Origin: Tachypleus tridentatus
Taxonomy: Eukaryota; Arthropoda; Merostomata; Xiphosura; Limulidae
Direction: 5' to 3'
NCBI RefSeq assembly: GCF_004210375.1
Contig: NC_134830.1
Coordinates: forward strand, 10,912,001 to 10,976,000
Length of the DNA stretch: 64,000 nucleotides
Notes under the pieces: model-generated
Databases searched by the model: none
What the model was told of the DNA's origin: nothing
Seen by the model: only the letters and a program-made list of their open reading frames with translations
In this document: in pieces, positions 11,101 to 26,100 of the stretch
How the letters are laid out: every line of letters begins with the position of its first letter
Numbering within the stretch: position 1 is the first letter of the stretch
Program-made: the position numbers and the translations under genes

Positions 11101-14100
11101 TTTGTGAACCTGATGATGACCAAAGAAGGTCGAAACGTTATTTGCTCCTTTACGTAACAAATTTTCTCAACCCAAAGAAATCGTTTTTAAATATATGTAT
11201 ACACACATTTTTCTCTACAAGTGGGATTTCTCGACATCACTGATTTTTAACAAAATTCTTCCTATACATTTATTAGAGATATAATAATAATTGTTTAACT
11301 CAATCATGACTTGCTTGTTGACTCTTCAACTTGCAAAGAATTAGGTTAGCATACAATCCAGTTAAGTTATAGTTCAAACACCATATTGTGGGCTCACTCC
11401 AAGTATATTTTTAAGTTTGATTTTCTTAATTTCTACATACATTATTTCACCGAAATTCAACTTGTTAACTTAAATATTATCTATAACCTTTAAAATAATG
11501 TTATTACACTGTCAAAACAAGTTTTTACATTATCTTACCTGTACATTATGATGTAATTATGACATCATTTTGATTGCACTCACATGCTCTAATTACTCTT
11601 GACAGTTTTTTAAATTTTACTGGCACGTTATCTCCATATGATGAAGTTAGATAGGCCTAATGAAGCACTGAGTTACAGAAATAATGTTTGCTCTGTATTT
11701 AATAAAAGTATCTTTCACTGTACTCTTCATGCTGACATGTCACTAAGCTGGTTCATGATGATATGGTTCTTATGTGTATTTAGATATACAGAAATCTGTC
11801 AAATAGTTATATAAAAAGGGAACTTGAATATACTTATTCAAGGAGTTTATACACAAATCAAGCTAAAGTGTCTTTAAACCTTCCATTTAGATTTAGATTT
11901 ATTTTCTTCAATTAAGGAAAAGACTTGTGGTGTAACTTGTACTAGTTCCACGATAATAAGATGAAGCAAAGGTACAAAAGAAAAGCATTCTGAGGTCTAA
12001 ATATTATTCAAGTACTGTTTAACATGCATTTGCTGACTGTCAGGTGATGGTGTCTCTGAACATATTTAAGATCATTGCAAATGCAGAGAATGTGACACTA
12101 ATTAGAATAAAGGACCCTTCAGATTTGACAAAAGAAGCTAGTTTTAAATATCCATCAAAATGCAACAGAAATTTTAATAATAATTTAAGGTGTTTTAAAG
12201 TTTAAATTTAAGTAACCTAAATTTTTTAATGACATCATGTTGTCTTGATGCTATTCTTATGTTTAATTTTTGGACTGACCTTCAAACCATTCCACATGCT
12301 CCTTCCTTAAATCAGCAAACTTCTCTTCATCTGGCACTATTATCTTTTCAATTATTTTCTGGAGTTGTTGGAGTAAATGTACTTTTTCTTCAACAAATTC
12401 ATCTGCTTCTATGAATATCCTTTTATTCTTGGTTATTACAGTTGCAATGGTGTCTAAGGCTTCTTTAACTCGTTGTGGTAAATCTGTATAGATTTTCTAT
12501 GCATAAAACCTTAACTTATCTTGATAATTCACATTGAGCCAATCCAATAATTTTATTTCGATAACTTCATGTATTTATACATCCAAATTAAAAAATATAT
12601 ATATACATATACATGTATATCAAAAAATTCTCTATACAGTTTTAGATATGTGATATTTGACAGTTAAATTTTCCCAAACTGAATTTTTTTCTTATAGATA
12701 TTTTTTTTTTACTGATCAGATAAGCTTTTTCTATTTGGTACTGCCCTCCAACCTTTCATAACACATGTCACAAGCCTTCTGTAACCTGCCCATCTGTTGG
12801 AATCAGAGATCTCAACAGGTCTCATGCAAATAAACATGCATCATTTCTTCACCAACAGGAGATCACCACCCTTATATAACATGTGCAACTCCATATATGC
12901 ACCACTACTGAACCATTGCTTTGAAATTTGGCAGAAGACGTAAGCACTGAATGATTGTGAGAAGGAGAGTGGGAAGTGTGTATAGAGGGATGAACCTATT
13001 GGAAATACAAATATAAGTTCAGGAAAAGTATAACTTTTGATGTGGTGCTACCCTTTCAGCAAAAGATTAGCTAGAATTTCACATTGAGAAAGAAGAGGGT
13101 CCAGTGTGAGAGAAGAACAGATGTACCCCCAGGTGGGGAATAACAGAAGAGGGATGAAAGGGAACAATTTTAACCAAAGTAACTAAGGAAATTATGACTG
13201 AACAGGCCAGTAAAGTATTAGCAGAAGGACTTTATACAGTGATATGGGTAAGGGATAGGATGATAAACAGAAGGGAACTTGTTTGACCAAAATTGGTTGA
13301 ATACATCTATAAACAAATCTCAAGGATGATGAATAGGGGACTAAAATAAAGGTAACTGGTGATTGAGAGAGGTGGCAAATCGTCAATATGATAGGAACCC
13401 CACAAATTGCAAAGTCAACTGTGATGGATGTCAAATATATATTTAAAATGCATGTAATTTATACTGTTAAACCATTATTGTGAAATTTCTGCCTATTCAC
13501 TAAAGTCACAGAAGTTTCATAAGAATCAACAATGTTCTAGATACACTACTGGCCAAAATCCTAAGGCCAATGAGCATAAAGAAAAAATATGCATTTTGCA
13601 CTGTTAGACTCAACCACTTATTTGAGTAGAGCTTCGAAAGATGAAAATAAGAAAAGAGAAAATAAAAATAAAAAACTTTTTTAGCATTTAATAGAGAAAA
13701 TGTGAACACTATGAAATTAGCCTAAATACTAGTTGGTCAAAAGTTTAAGACCATAACAAAAAAAATTCTTAAACAGGGTAGGAAACGCTCAACAATAGGT
13801 CTCAGTAGTAAGTTGCACGGCCGTCATTGCAAATAACTACAAGCATCAGCTTTGGCATGGTTGATATAAACGTTTGCAGAAGGCTGGCTGGAATGTTATT
13901 CCAAGTGGTGAAGATGGCTTCACTAAGATCATGAACTGTTTGGAATTGACGTCCATTTCTATAGACTTCCCTCGCCATCCACCCCCAAACATTTTCAGTG
14001 GGGTTCAGTTCAGGCAAACACTCTGGATGGTCCAAAAGAATAACGTTATTTGCCATGAAAAAGTCCTTTGTCCTGTGGGCATTGTGCATTGTAGCATTGT

Positions 14101-17100
14101 CCTGCTGAAAGATCCAGTCATTTCCACACAAGTGAGGGCCTTCAGTCAATAAGGATGCCCTCTCCAACATACCAATGTAGCCAACCACTTGAAATTCTCA
14201 TTTCATATTCCTAAGGGTCTTTTAAGAAATTTGCAACAGCAGTTTTACTATGCTCAATCTCACCAGCGATGGCAGGTTGAGAAAGATCTTGCTTTTGCAG
14301 CTTGACAATTCTGCCACATTCAAACTCTGTCAACTTTTTAGCCTTTGCCATGTTTTTACCCAAGGTAACACAGATGTCAGTGAAAGATGTTGACAATGCT
14401 AATGCTTGAACACAAATGACTAATTTTCATTACGTGTTTACTGATTAACGCTTCGTTTCAGTATGGTCTTAAACTTTTGACCAGCTAGTATTTAGGTTAA
14501 TTTCACAGTGTTTGCATTTTCCCTATTAAATGCTAAAAATGTTTTATTTTTAATTTTCCCTTTTCTTATTTTCATCTTTCAAAGCTCTACTCAAATAAGT
14601 GGTTGAGTCTAACAACGAAAAATGCATATTTTTTCTTTATGCCCATTGGCCTTAAGATTTTGGCCAGCAGTGTATGTAGGTAAATCCCAATATTGTTGTA
14701 CAAGCTAAAATTTCTAAAACCTGGTTTAACATTTATAAAAGGCAACCAATGCAATGCACCAAGAAAGGGTATGTATTATTGATTTGTTACAGCTGGTATA
14801 CTATAAACCTTAGAGGCTACAACTATTATTTATGCTTATCAGTTGGGAACTTCAAATGTTGACCAGAAACATTTATAGGTTCTGAACATTACAAACCATT
14901 TAACATCAGTGAATTAATATCGAACATTAATATCTTTACAAAGACATTATATAGATGTGATCAGCAAAGAGGTAGCTATTTCCACATTAAATGTACTGTA
15001 CCATTGTGAGCTCAGAAGTAATTCGCTTATTGTGAATCATCACTAAAATATACAGTATGAGACCAAGTAGAAGACTCAATAATGTTTGTAAAACTTTCAT
15101 ATGTGAATCATTATTTGTAATAATCATTATAAATTGTATTATTTGTATATTAAAATATATTCGTATTGAGAAAGAAATTATGTGTATCAATCTTGTTGGC
15201 AAATATCATAAATTTAATACATATCAACATTTAATTCACTCTTAATATAAATTTGAATTTAACTCAGTTTTAGACTATTCGAAATCATATTATGTAAGGG
15301 GCCACTCCATTAGGTGAGCCTTGTCTGGTAAGGAAAGATTATCTACCACGAGGTTGAAAGCACACAGTACATAATATGCCATCAAACACATATGATGATA
15401 GTGGACCTAAAAGAGAAGATACAAGGTGAAAAAACCCAGGGATCTTGATACCCAAACCCAAGCTCTGAAAGAATGTATCCATGAACAGGTGTAAATCTGG
15501 CCACAGAGGAGGAAGCTGGATGCCCACCAAAATATTAGCCTTATCTAACCACCATCATAGATCATCCATAATGTAGGAAAGAAGGGTGATGGGAGAACAA
15601 ACAGGATCCCAAGCAAGGTTCAATTGATTATGAAGAGCCCACTGAAAGGATCATGAGTCCAACTGATCGGTATGAGAGGAGTCATTAAAGGTCACATCCC
15701 CAACAGCAATAAAGTGAAGGAGCAGATTCGGCATTCCAAACAGCCAGTTCCATAGAACAAAGCCAGAGAGAAGAAAGAAAGTTGGGCCAACTGTAATGGA
15801 TGTTGAAAAAAATATTAATATGAATGAGGTACCAGGTAGGATGAAGGAAGGAATTCTCCAATCTGACCAATCTGCCAATTAAAAAATCTTGAGAATGTAC
15901 TGAGTATCTACAGGATGACTCTTGTTCAGAATGAGTGGGAAGAAGTCATTCATCCATGTAAAAATGAAAGTGCATATATAGGGCATGAAGCTATAGATGG
16001 AATATTCACACCACCCAGAAAAAAACGAAATACATCACCAATGCCAGACCAAAGGGTAGGGCATAAAATTGTTATACTACCCTACAATAGACAAACTGAA
16101 ATAAAGATGAGAATGTTCTGAGGTGGGAAGATGCACAAAAGTATTGAAAATGTTCATCTTGATTATGCAAAGACCCAGAGGAAAAGCCCTTCAATTCCAT
16201 AGTGAATCATGGGGTGTTAAAGTATTGAGAGGGACAAAACAGGTCAATAAACAGCAACCAGTCTCTGGTCTTTTGGGGAACCACAAACAGGTAAGAGTAA
16301 TCCCTTCTCAAACTGCATGTGGCAGGTTTGATACCCTGTTGTGAAAGGACATTTTGTATTGACTCAGAAGGACATTTGTAAAACAAAGGATTCTGAGGAG
16401 GAAGAGAGGAAGCAGACATGCTTGTTAAGGGAGAAGTAAGAAATTGAATGACAAAACCTTCTGATAATACTTGGTGACTCAAACATAAGACGTGAAAGGG
16501 TTACACTGATGAATGAAGTCCATCAGACAAGCTTCCATTGGACCTGAACCCACCAGAACTGTTTCTGGTGCACCATAGGTCATCATGAAAAATGACAAAC
16601 AGTGGCACCATTGGAAGAAGAAACTGGCAATAGCTAAGAAGAGGAAGGTCAGGAGAAACAAATCTAATGCTCAATTCCAACTGGAACAAATGGGCCACCT
16701 AAGAGAAGTGGTGGGCTGTTGTTGGACTGAAGCAACTCTAGGCTACAAAACTGTGTCAAGCACATAATGTCTCAAAAATAGGGCCCTACAAAGGCCCTAC
16801 AGATATGAAGCCAGGAAATGGGTCTGTGACAACATGTCATCACAACCCAAGAGGTCACAACAACAAAGAAACTACATTTGCAGGATCAGAGCTGAGGATG
16901 ACAGAAGCTAACAGAGGAAGATGCCCCAAGAAAAAACACTCAGGGTTCCCTTGAAAAGTCTCAGACAGGAGGTTGTATTGAGAAAATGAACCGTAACATA
17001 GTCATCATGATAAGATGAAGATAGAAATATTGGACTCCTATTAAGCAAACAGGAGATTTGGTACCTGCTCCCCATGCAAGCAGAGTAATGACAGTCCACC

Positions 17101-20100
17101 CCAGAATAGGAGAGAGCAGACTAATTTGAAGCCCATGGGGAATGAGACTTATGTTCCAACTCAACTGGAAGACAAAACACTCAGTGTGAACCCAAATATC
17201 AGGGGATGGGGAAAAATTGAATAAAAATTAAAGGCAGAATCATGTAAAAAAAAAAGCACTTTGGTCATAAGAAACAGTAGCACTAAACAAAAACATCACA
17301 TACCTAAGAAATAAAATGTGAGAAAGCTGATAAAAGCCAAACAGAATCTTCAAGTAAGTTGGGGTAAAGCATGTCAAACTCAGAGAGGGAAGGACAAAAG
17401 ATTGAAAACCTAGTCACCATGGACAGGATAGAAAGGCTTTGGTAGAGAGGGACAACAGGAGGAGACAAAGATAGTCCAATATAACACTCAATTTCCTTGT
17501 GAATAAATGCTGATAAATTCCTGACAGGTCACCCATTCCCATGGCCTGAAGTATGCATCAGATGAATGAGATAAACTCAAAGTGGTAATGCTAACCTTGG
17601 AATTCATGCTTGACATCAAATAAACAAGTGAAAGATTTGGTGGCAAAATACAAATAAGTGCTTTCAAGACAAAGGTAAAAATTTCTTGACCATAAATGTA
17701 ATAAAGTGCAAGTTAAACTAAGGTAAACCACTCTGTAGCAGAACTGGAACAAAAGAAAGATGTCTGAACTCAAGTATTGCCAAACAATAATTGATGATCT
17801 GGTATTGGCACATGAAGGAGTCATAGTTCACATGATGGTGGTACTCTCCTATTACAGGAGAGATGACACATGTTGATTTGCATGAGACATATTGGAATCT
17901 TTTATTCTAATAGCATGGGGATGCAGAAGGTTTGTTGTATGTATTTAAAAAAAACTTTGCATATAGTAAATAGAAAGAGGTGAATGTGGCCACTGTGTTT
18001 GATTCAGTACATAACCAAAATGTCAACAAAATAAAAAAGATATGAGGTTATTTTATATTCTAGCTTCATAATATTAGTAATCTGAGATCCCAATTTGTAT
18101 GAAACTACAGAGTTAGTATTTTAACATTACAAACAGTGCTGTATTAAACATACCATGTGGCTCACTGAAATCTACACTTGGATGTGTTCTTTTAATATTT
18201 ACTTTTAAATTAAGAAATTAACTCATATATAATATTAAAGTTTGAATTATAATCTAACAGTCTGATTCCAAACTTACTGACATAAATTCATAAAATAGTA
18301 CTTCAATAAGATTTTGATTGCAAGTCAAAAAACATGATGGCACGACCTTTTACCTGTGACCCATCATGAATGAGTTGATTGAATATAATCATTTAAAGCT
18401 CATCAATTAAACATTTAGCAAACATCACTCATTTCTCAGTTCTATCCTTGAATTTTTATCCAATTTGTCAACAGGAATGATAGCTTTCTATCAGGCTGTT
18501 GCAATTAAAATGTTGGAATTTTAAAAGAAAATAGGAAACATGTATGTCTTTTTGTTGTTTAATTTACTAAATCAAAATAAGCTTTTTTAGACTCAATACA
18601 CTTCTGTCAATGAGTTGTAAGTTTATAAATGTCACCTTTAAAGAACTGAACGTTCTTAGATGCAATGAAGTCTGTAAAAACTATTTCGATTGGCCTTTGA
18701 TTTGCAAACTTTTTTCCTTTAAAAATAAATTTCATATGTTTAAAGATGGATGATCCATAGGGAAAAGATTGTGTCAATATGGTGGATGAGGTAAAGTTTT
18801 ATACTGAAGTGCATTTAGTTTTTTGGACAGTTGCATGTGAGGTCAAGCACTGTCATGAAGCAGTATGGGTCTATTGCAAATGACTATCAATGAATGTTTA
18901 TGTGACAATTTGTAATGCATAATTTCAAGTTCAAAACAGTATTTCTCTGCTGTGATTGTTTCTTGTGGGTTTACAAATGAATAACAAATCACACCTCCTG
19001 AAAAACACCAAACACTGGCCATTAGCTTCTTAAGGTGCAGAGCTGGTTTTAGCATATGTTTTGAAGCTTCTTAATAAAGAAGTCACTGTTCAGATTGTTG
19101 TTGATAGTTGTAAAGAATCTATTTTTCATCACAGATGACAATTTTTTCGAGAAACAGGTAGTTTTTGTTGTGGGCAAAGAATGAGAAACAAATTTTGTCT
19201 TGTTTGGTGGTTTTCAGTTATTTGTGAGGTTCCCATTTATTGAGATTCTTCATTTTAATAATTGCTTCCAGATATCCGGAAACTGTTGTATAAGGAACAT
19301 TATGTTTATCAGGAAGTTTTCTCATGTTCTGTTGGGTATCTGATTCAAATAAAACCATCAAATCTTCTCCTCATTAATGGGTGTCTGAGGGCAGCCCTGA
19401 GGTTCATTTTGAAAGTTTGACTCCACAGAGTGAAATCTCTTAAACTAATGCTGTGCTGTGTGTTCATGATTGATATTATGATCTGCTTCTATCACACTAT
19501 GAACAAGCTTGAATTCATACAAGAAAATTACAAGAACAGAAATTTTATCCATGGTAACAACAATCAATATAAATATGATTTAGTTTCTGAAATAAGGAAA
19601 ATAAAGTTAATTTGAAATGAACCAGACAATATACTATATTACTGTGGCAAATTTACAATAATACTTCTCTTTCAGTCATAAAAACTCAAATTTTTAAATT
19701 TGCACACAAAAATTTGACATTTCATATGCAAAAGCCTGATATTTCTGCATATCATATGTTATCTTTCCTGGAAAAAAGTTAAGTTTACAATTAGCTAATA
19801 CACATGTTACATGCCTTATAAACAAAGAAAATTAGTATTACTTGAGCAAACCATAGAGTTCAAACTGATGACTCTGAAAAAACATTAATTTTGAAAAAAA
19901 CAAAAATTACACCTTAGTTAAGACAATGGCCATCACACAATACCATCTTATAACACAACAGAAACAATCTCAAACTAAATCAAACTGCTTTAACTTTAAA
20001 TCAACTACAGCTTACAAAAACAAGTTTTATTTCATATTTTCAATAAGTACAGATGTTATCCAAACTCTTTCTTGGTTTTATGTCTGAATTGTGTTAAGTT

Positions 20101-23100
20101 GTGATTGTGAAAAATAAATAAAATATTCATACTTAATAATAGTATTGACAAAGTGTTGTCTTCAAAACATCTTCTCCTATTCCTGATAAGAAGGGTGAAT
20201 GGTAACTTGTCATACCTTTTAAATAATTCATTTTGAATGACAAGCACCATCTTCATTCTACCAAATATAGTTTGATGATAGTGTCTCTTAACTTGACCTG
20301 TTCTATACTTATATTACTTCTTCCATCTAGATTGCAATTTGGAGAAGGCAACATAGCATAGCAAATGAAAGTTAGCTCTGTTGTTATTATGCAGTTTTCA
20401 TAAGTATTTCTTAATTAGGTATAAATATAGATTCCTTTTCATATTTTGCTGCACTTATGTAAACTTGTAGAAAAAACACTTACGTAGTTCATATATATAC
20501 ACCATAAGAACTGCAATTACACATATACATAACATATATACACAAAAACAAAGTATGTATATATGGGGACATGAAAAATAACAACTTACAAGTGTGAAGT
20601 TCCCCTTCTGTCAGCACTGTTAAACAGGTATAATTTGATCGAGTCTGCAGAAAATCATCATCTGATACTTCAGTACCATCTTGTAAAACAAACTTTACAT
20701 TGTTGCTGTCAATCTATAGATAATAAAAAATAACAAGATATAGGCCTAATTAACTCAAATTATTTTTTATAATAAAATGAAAAGAAACAAGGTGACATCA
20801 TATTTATGATCGCTATGCACTCACTGAAATAATCCCATTCAATTAAGTTAAGGTCTATGAATTCACAAATAAATACAAATAAATTTAAACAAACAAAATA
20901 CCTCATTATCAGATAAACAGTTATAAAAATGTATATACATATAGCAAAGAAGCAATCTTATGAAAAATAAATTTAATTCTAAACTTCCAAAACTTTAAGT
21001 TATAACCCTTAATTAATGAAACACTTCCAACTTTCACATTCCAATGCTAATACTTTTCACTAGCAGTCTTTTCAGTCACTAAGAACTGTAAAAGCAAAAA
21101 CCAAGTTATTTCTTGTAACAGGTGAACTAAAAGTGGTTGTAATTCAAATTAAGCTGCAGTACTTTAAAATGTTTCATATTTCATTTGATTAACTTCTAGA
21201 ATACTGAAAATACAAGATCAACAGTTTCTACTAATATCTACTAATAAAGAACTTGAAATAGTGTACATTTATTAAGTAACAGAAACAATAGTTTAAACTT
21301 AAATAATAAGCTTAATCCTACAGATACAGAAACAATAGGTTAAACTTAAATAATTAGCTTAATCCTACAGATACAGAAACAATAGGTTAAACTTAAATAA
21401 TTAGCTTAATCCTACAGATACAGAGTTAAATTATGCATTTCAATTAATAAATAATGATATATGTTCTTTATTATTTCATGGCCGAACAAAATATTTTCAA
21501 CTGTTTACATTAACAGTGATATTATCTATAATTTACATTTTACAAAGGTATATAAAAGTTCAATGACTAGTTTAGAATTACTATATTAATTTAAAGTTTT
21601 GAATATGTTTAAATCACAATTACCAATAGTGACAATAATAACTAAACTACTACTTCAAATAAATTTGATAATTTACACTTTCACCAAGAGCCTTGCAACA
21701 CATTCAGACTGTTACAGCTTGTTATTTTATAAATGGATAGAGTACTTCTCTAGCATGACCATCATGCTGTATTTTATAAATGGATAGAGTACTTCTCTAG
21801 CATGACCATCATGCTGTATTTTATAAATGGATAGAGTACTTCTCTAGCATGACCATCATGCTGTATTTTATAAGTGGATAGAGTACTTCTCTAGCATGAC
21901 CATCATGCTGTATTTTATAAATGGATAGAGTACGTCTCTAGCATGAACATCATGCTGTATTTTATAAATGGATAGAGTACGTCTCTAGCATGACCATCAT
22001 GCTGTATTTTATAAATGGATAGAGTACTACTCTAGCATGACCATCATGCTGTATTTTATAAATGGATCAAGTACTACACTAGCATGACCATCATGCTGTA
22101 TTTTATAAATGGATAGAGTACTTCTCTAGCATGACCATCAACTGTAAGCAGGCCTATTCTTAATTCTACACTAAGTTTCACAGTATTTATGATACCTTTA
22201 TAACTATCAATACGTATGTATACTTTCCCAGTAAGATGACCATGTGGAGTAACCTAACATTCCAAGCCAACCTCACTGAGAAACTACTGGCTATTGATTT
22301 GTTTTATTGGAATCCTGAAACCCATATAATTCAGTCATTTACTTAAAATATCCCAAAACACTCCTGATATTATCCTTCTACAGAGCTACATTAACTACTA
22401 TCTTTCTTTCTTCATTTGTACAACATGAAGATGCTGTTGAGTACAGGAAACAGTAATGCCTACAGGGTAATTAATGCATGAATAGATACAATTTGACAAG
22501 GATGACAGCATACCTATTATTTCTTATATTATTACCACCCATATTATAAAAACCCTTCTCATTTCATTTTTTATGAAAACAGTTCATTCAAAATAAATTA
22601 CAACATAACAAAACTTACATAAAACATTCACTTGTGAAAGCCAACATGCTCTTTGAGATGTAATAATTGTGCTTCTCTTTCTAACATACACTGATCAAAG
22701 ATCAGATCTATTTCTGAGTAATCGTTAATATTTACTTCTTCAAGTTCATCTGCCCTGTCACCTTCATTAAACACAATGTCAGCCAAAAGATAGGATCTTT
22801 TTTCTCTGTTTCTTGAAACTCTTTCTACTCAACACACTACTGTAGCTCTTGGGGGAATATAGAATACTTCCATCACCCTTTTCACTTTTGAAGAATTATT
22901 TATTCAGTCAAAAGATTGTTCCTTTAGAGAATAAATCCTGAGATGTACCAAAATGATAAGACTGTACCCAAAAATGTATCACACAATTACTACATGACAT
23001 ATAACCAAAAATGTATCACACAATTACTACATGATATATAACCAAAAATGTATCATACAATTACTACATGATATTAAAGTACTGAATCTTGATAGCTGTA

Positions 23101-26100
23101 ACTGCTGCTTTACAAAAAAGATAATTTGGAGGAATTGGTTCATAAATTGTAGATGGCTTTTAATAATAATAAATACAGGGTCATGCATAGATGTTACAAG
23201 TTGAATTATAATATGCTTTTGATGACAATAACATTACAACTGTTACACATGAAAACATTCTTCTTCTTCTGATCAGTTGCTACCAGTCAGATATAAAGGT
23301 TGTATCAACATAAATACTGAATACAATTCTAATTAGGTTATAATTTTATTATAGAGGTCACTAGTCAGACCACATTTATTCATTCTTGGAATCTTTATCT
23401 TAGGAAAGACATTGAATTGTTGGTAAGGGATACAAAGCTGGTACCTGGAATGAAATCATTCAGGAGAGGTTAACATTCCTGAAAATATTTTGTACTAAAA
23501 AAATAAGAGTTACAGGAGATAAAGTTGGGGTGTTTAAAACTGTTGAGAGAATTGAAAATGTTGATGTAACTTTTTTTTCACACTCAGTGGTGAGAATGAT
23601 AATACTACGGAACACAAATATAAATTTTGGTAGGATAGAAACGGGTTATTTTCAGATGCGGTAGATGCAATACATTTAAGGAACCTTAACCTTATGTTCA
23701 CAGGTGGAGGTCAAAGTGTGCAAGTCATGAGCTTTGAGTGCCATTTAACATGATATTATACGTGTATAATCAAAAACACCTTAGGTATGAACAAAAAAAG
23801 TGGCAAAAGTAATGAACGTGCAACTTAAAGCTATTCTATAGCGTTGATAATAATTTTACAGCAAATATTCATTCATTAGTTAGCTAGGCCTAGTTTATGT
23901 TCAATTTGTAGTATATTTGCAGGTGGAAAAAAATATGCAGCCTAGTCAACTAACAAATGACTATTTGCTGTGAAATTCTTATCAATACTACAAGTATAGC
24001 TACCAGTTATGCAGCCAATTTTGAGTTAATTCCTTTAAATTGAAAATTCAATCCTTTTTTATTCTTTTTTTTTGGGAGGGCACATCTTTTTTTCACACCA
24101 AAGGTATTTTTGATTAGATATCATGACTTTTTATCAATACACATCAACAAACCACAGCAAGTAAAAAAGTGACACTCGGTAGTAACCAACATTAGTTTCA
24201 GAATCACAACTCTATTATTCAAAACAAACCTATACTTTACAGAATCAACAAGATTCTTTACAATATATGGTGGTAGTTCTTCTCTCTAAAACAATGTTAA
24301 TACCTTCCTCTATAGTAAACACCATGGAACCTAGATTAATAGTTTCTTGCCAACACCTGTATGCACTCAGTACAGCAATATCAAGCATCACTGTTTACAC
24401 TAATTGCTTAAACTAATATCACAACACCAAATACTCTTTAATTGAATTTCATAAAATTCAAAAAATTTGTGTTTAAAAATTGGCATTGAATAATGACTAA
24501 TCTTTTGAATCTTTTGACAAATTAAGCTAGAAACCACTAATCTGGTTTGCTTGGCCTAACCAATACTTATGTATGTGCATGTCTTTGCACCCCATGTTTT
24601 GCTGCTCTAAATTAATTGTCTTTAAGTTGAATGGCAAAAAAAACACTAAAAATGGTCCATATTTGTTCTTAAGTGAAGTTGTAGTAAAACTTTCAGACCA
24701 ATAGCAAGACTTTTTTTTATAATTGTACACAAAAAATTTGGTCAAATTTGAGTGGCTTTTGTTTAAAAACTTTTCACATCATTAGTAGTTTTCCAAATTT
24801 GAATTCTAATTGTAAGTTGTAAAGTTAAAAAAAATTAATAAAAGTTATGTATCTTTTTTCCATCAAATAAAGTTTCCATACATTCAATGCAAAAATAAAG
24901 AAACAAATTCAACCAAAACTGGAGCTTTTACATCTCGTGTATTTCTTAATAAACTGCCTTGAAATTGGATATGTGAATTAAAAGTCCAGTAAAGCACATC
25001 CATTGAATATATGTAATAATTTGGACTATCAGCCTGAATCACAGAAAGTGAAAAATTACTAAACTATCACTCGAGTTAATAATACATAATTTGTCCTGCA
25101 AGTTGTTTTTGGAGCTTGGCACACTACCATGTATATTGATAATGTTAAAGTTATCAATAATTCATTTTGTGCAAATGAAATATGCAAAGTGTATAATGAA
25201 CAAATGTATTTTTATTCTCTAAGTGAACACCATCTTGCACTCTGACTTGTCAGATCATGAGTTAAACAGATTTTGTGATTTCTTAGAGATATATTAAGTA
25301 CAAATACCTTTGTAACTCATTTGACATTTTGTATACAACATACTTGTAAATTTTACTAGGAGCTTGTCACATATGTTTATAAATGTTACCAGAAATTACA
25401 ATCAATACTCCTTCTCTAATACAAAGTTGATTCAAAACACTGGGCCCATGTATATTTATTTAAGAGAAGACTTGAAAAATTGGATGATAAGAGCTGTTGT
25501 TTGTTTTTCTTATTGGTTGGAATGGGCTAAATGGACAAACAAGTCTTTTAATGTCTTTAAAGTTTATATTCCCTAAACCAGAGTTTCCCAAATTGTGGGT
25601 CAGGACCAACTAGTAGACTTCAATAGATAGTTGTTGGGATAGCAGAAAGACAAATACATTTTTATTCTAAGATTATTTACATGATAAAGATCCTAAAATA
25701 CTTTATACAAAAAACAACAAAATATATGAACATTAGTACACTTTTCAGAAAAAACAGAACTCAACCCTCCCCCAGTTAAGCATGAGTAACAAAAAACACT
25801 GGCTTGCTACTCATGTGGATCATAGATTGAGAAAGTTTAGAAATTCCTACCCTAAATATTCTCGTCATAAAACTAGCATAAGATAACTTGTTCACTAACA
25901 GCAGTTCCTTCCCAAAACACTGTGTTATGGGTTTTTTTCAAGGTTCTTCTACAAATAATCTCCTAAAGTATAAAAAACTACCATCATATTTATTGTCACA
26001 ATATTTCTTTTGGTTGGTTTCTTCTACTCCAAAAGCTAAAAATAATCTCTTTTAAGTGTCCTGAATGAAAAAACATTGCTCTGTAGCTTGATCATGGTAG

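Larger units (their letters stand above)
12760..17945 (-). mobile_element. DIRS-like retroelement fossil with inverted terminal repeats
   Basis: The best-preserved part (about 16480 down to 15300, minus strand) resembles the reverse transcriptase and RNase H of DIRS-type elements. It shows a LFVVPQKTRDWLLFIDL block and, further on, WALHNQLNLAWDPV followed by WWWLDKANILVGIQLPPLWP. The two ends are related to each other in opposite orientation: about 12765-12890 matches the complement of about 17820-17945 around TCTCATGCAAAT and AACATG. Inverted termini are typical of DIRS elements, which move with a tyrosine recombinase. The copy is old and clearly broken in many places, and a Tc1 element has inserted into it. 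All of it lies within one DFFB intron. Confidence 0.6.

Noticed and set aside
11110-11136. Canonical, active hammerhead ribozyme
   Set aside because: The base pair that should close helix II next to the core is replaced by an unpaired U, and helices I and III are not evident. Reported only as hammerhead-like.
13874-14152. Plus-strand 92-codon frame in the Tc1 element
   Set aside because: It lies antisense to the transposase C-terminus, which has the real motifs.
21281-22140. CRISPR array
   Set aside because: The repeats are directly adjacent with no unique spacers, and the setting is an animal genome.
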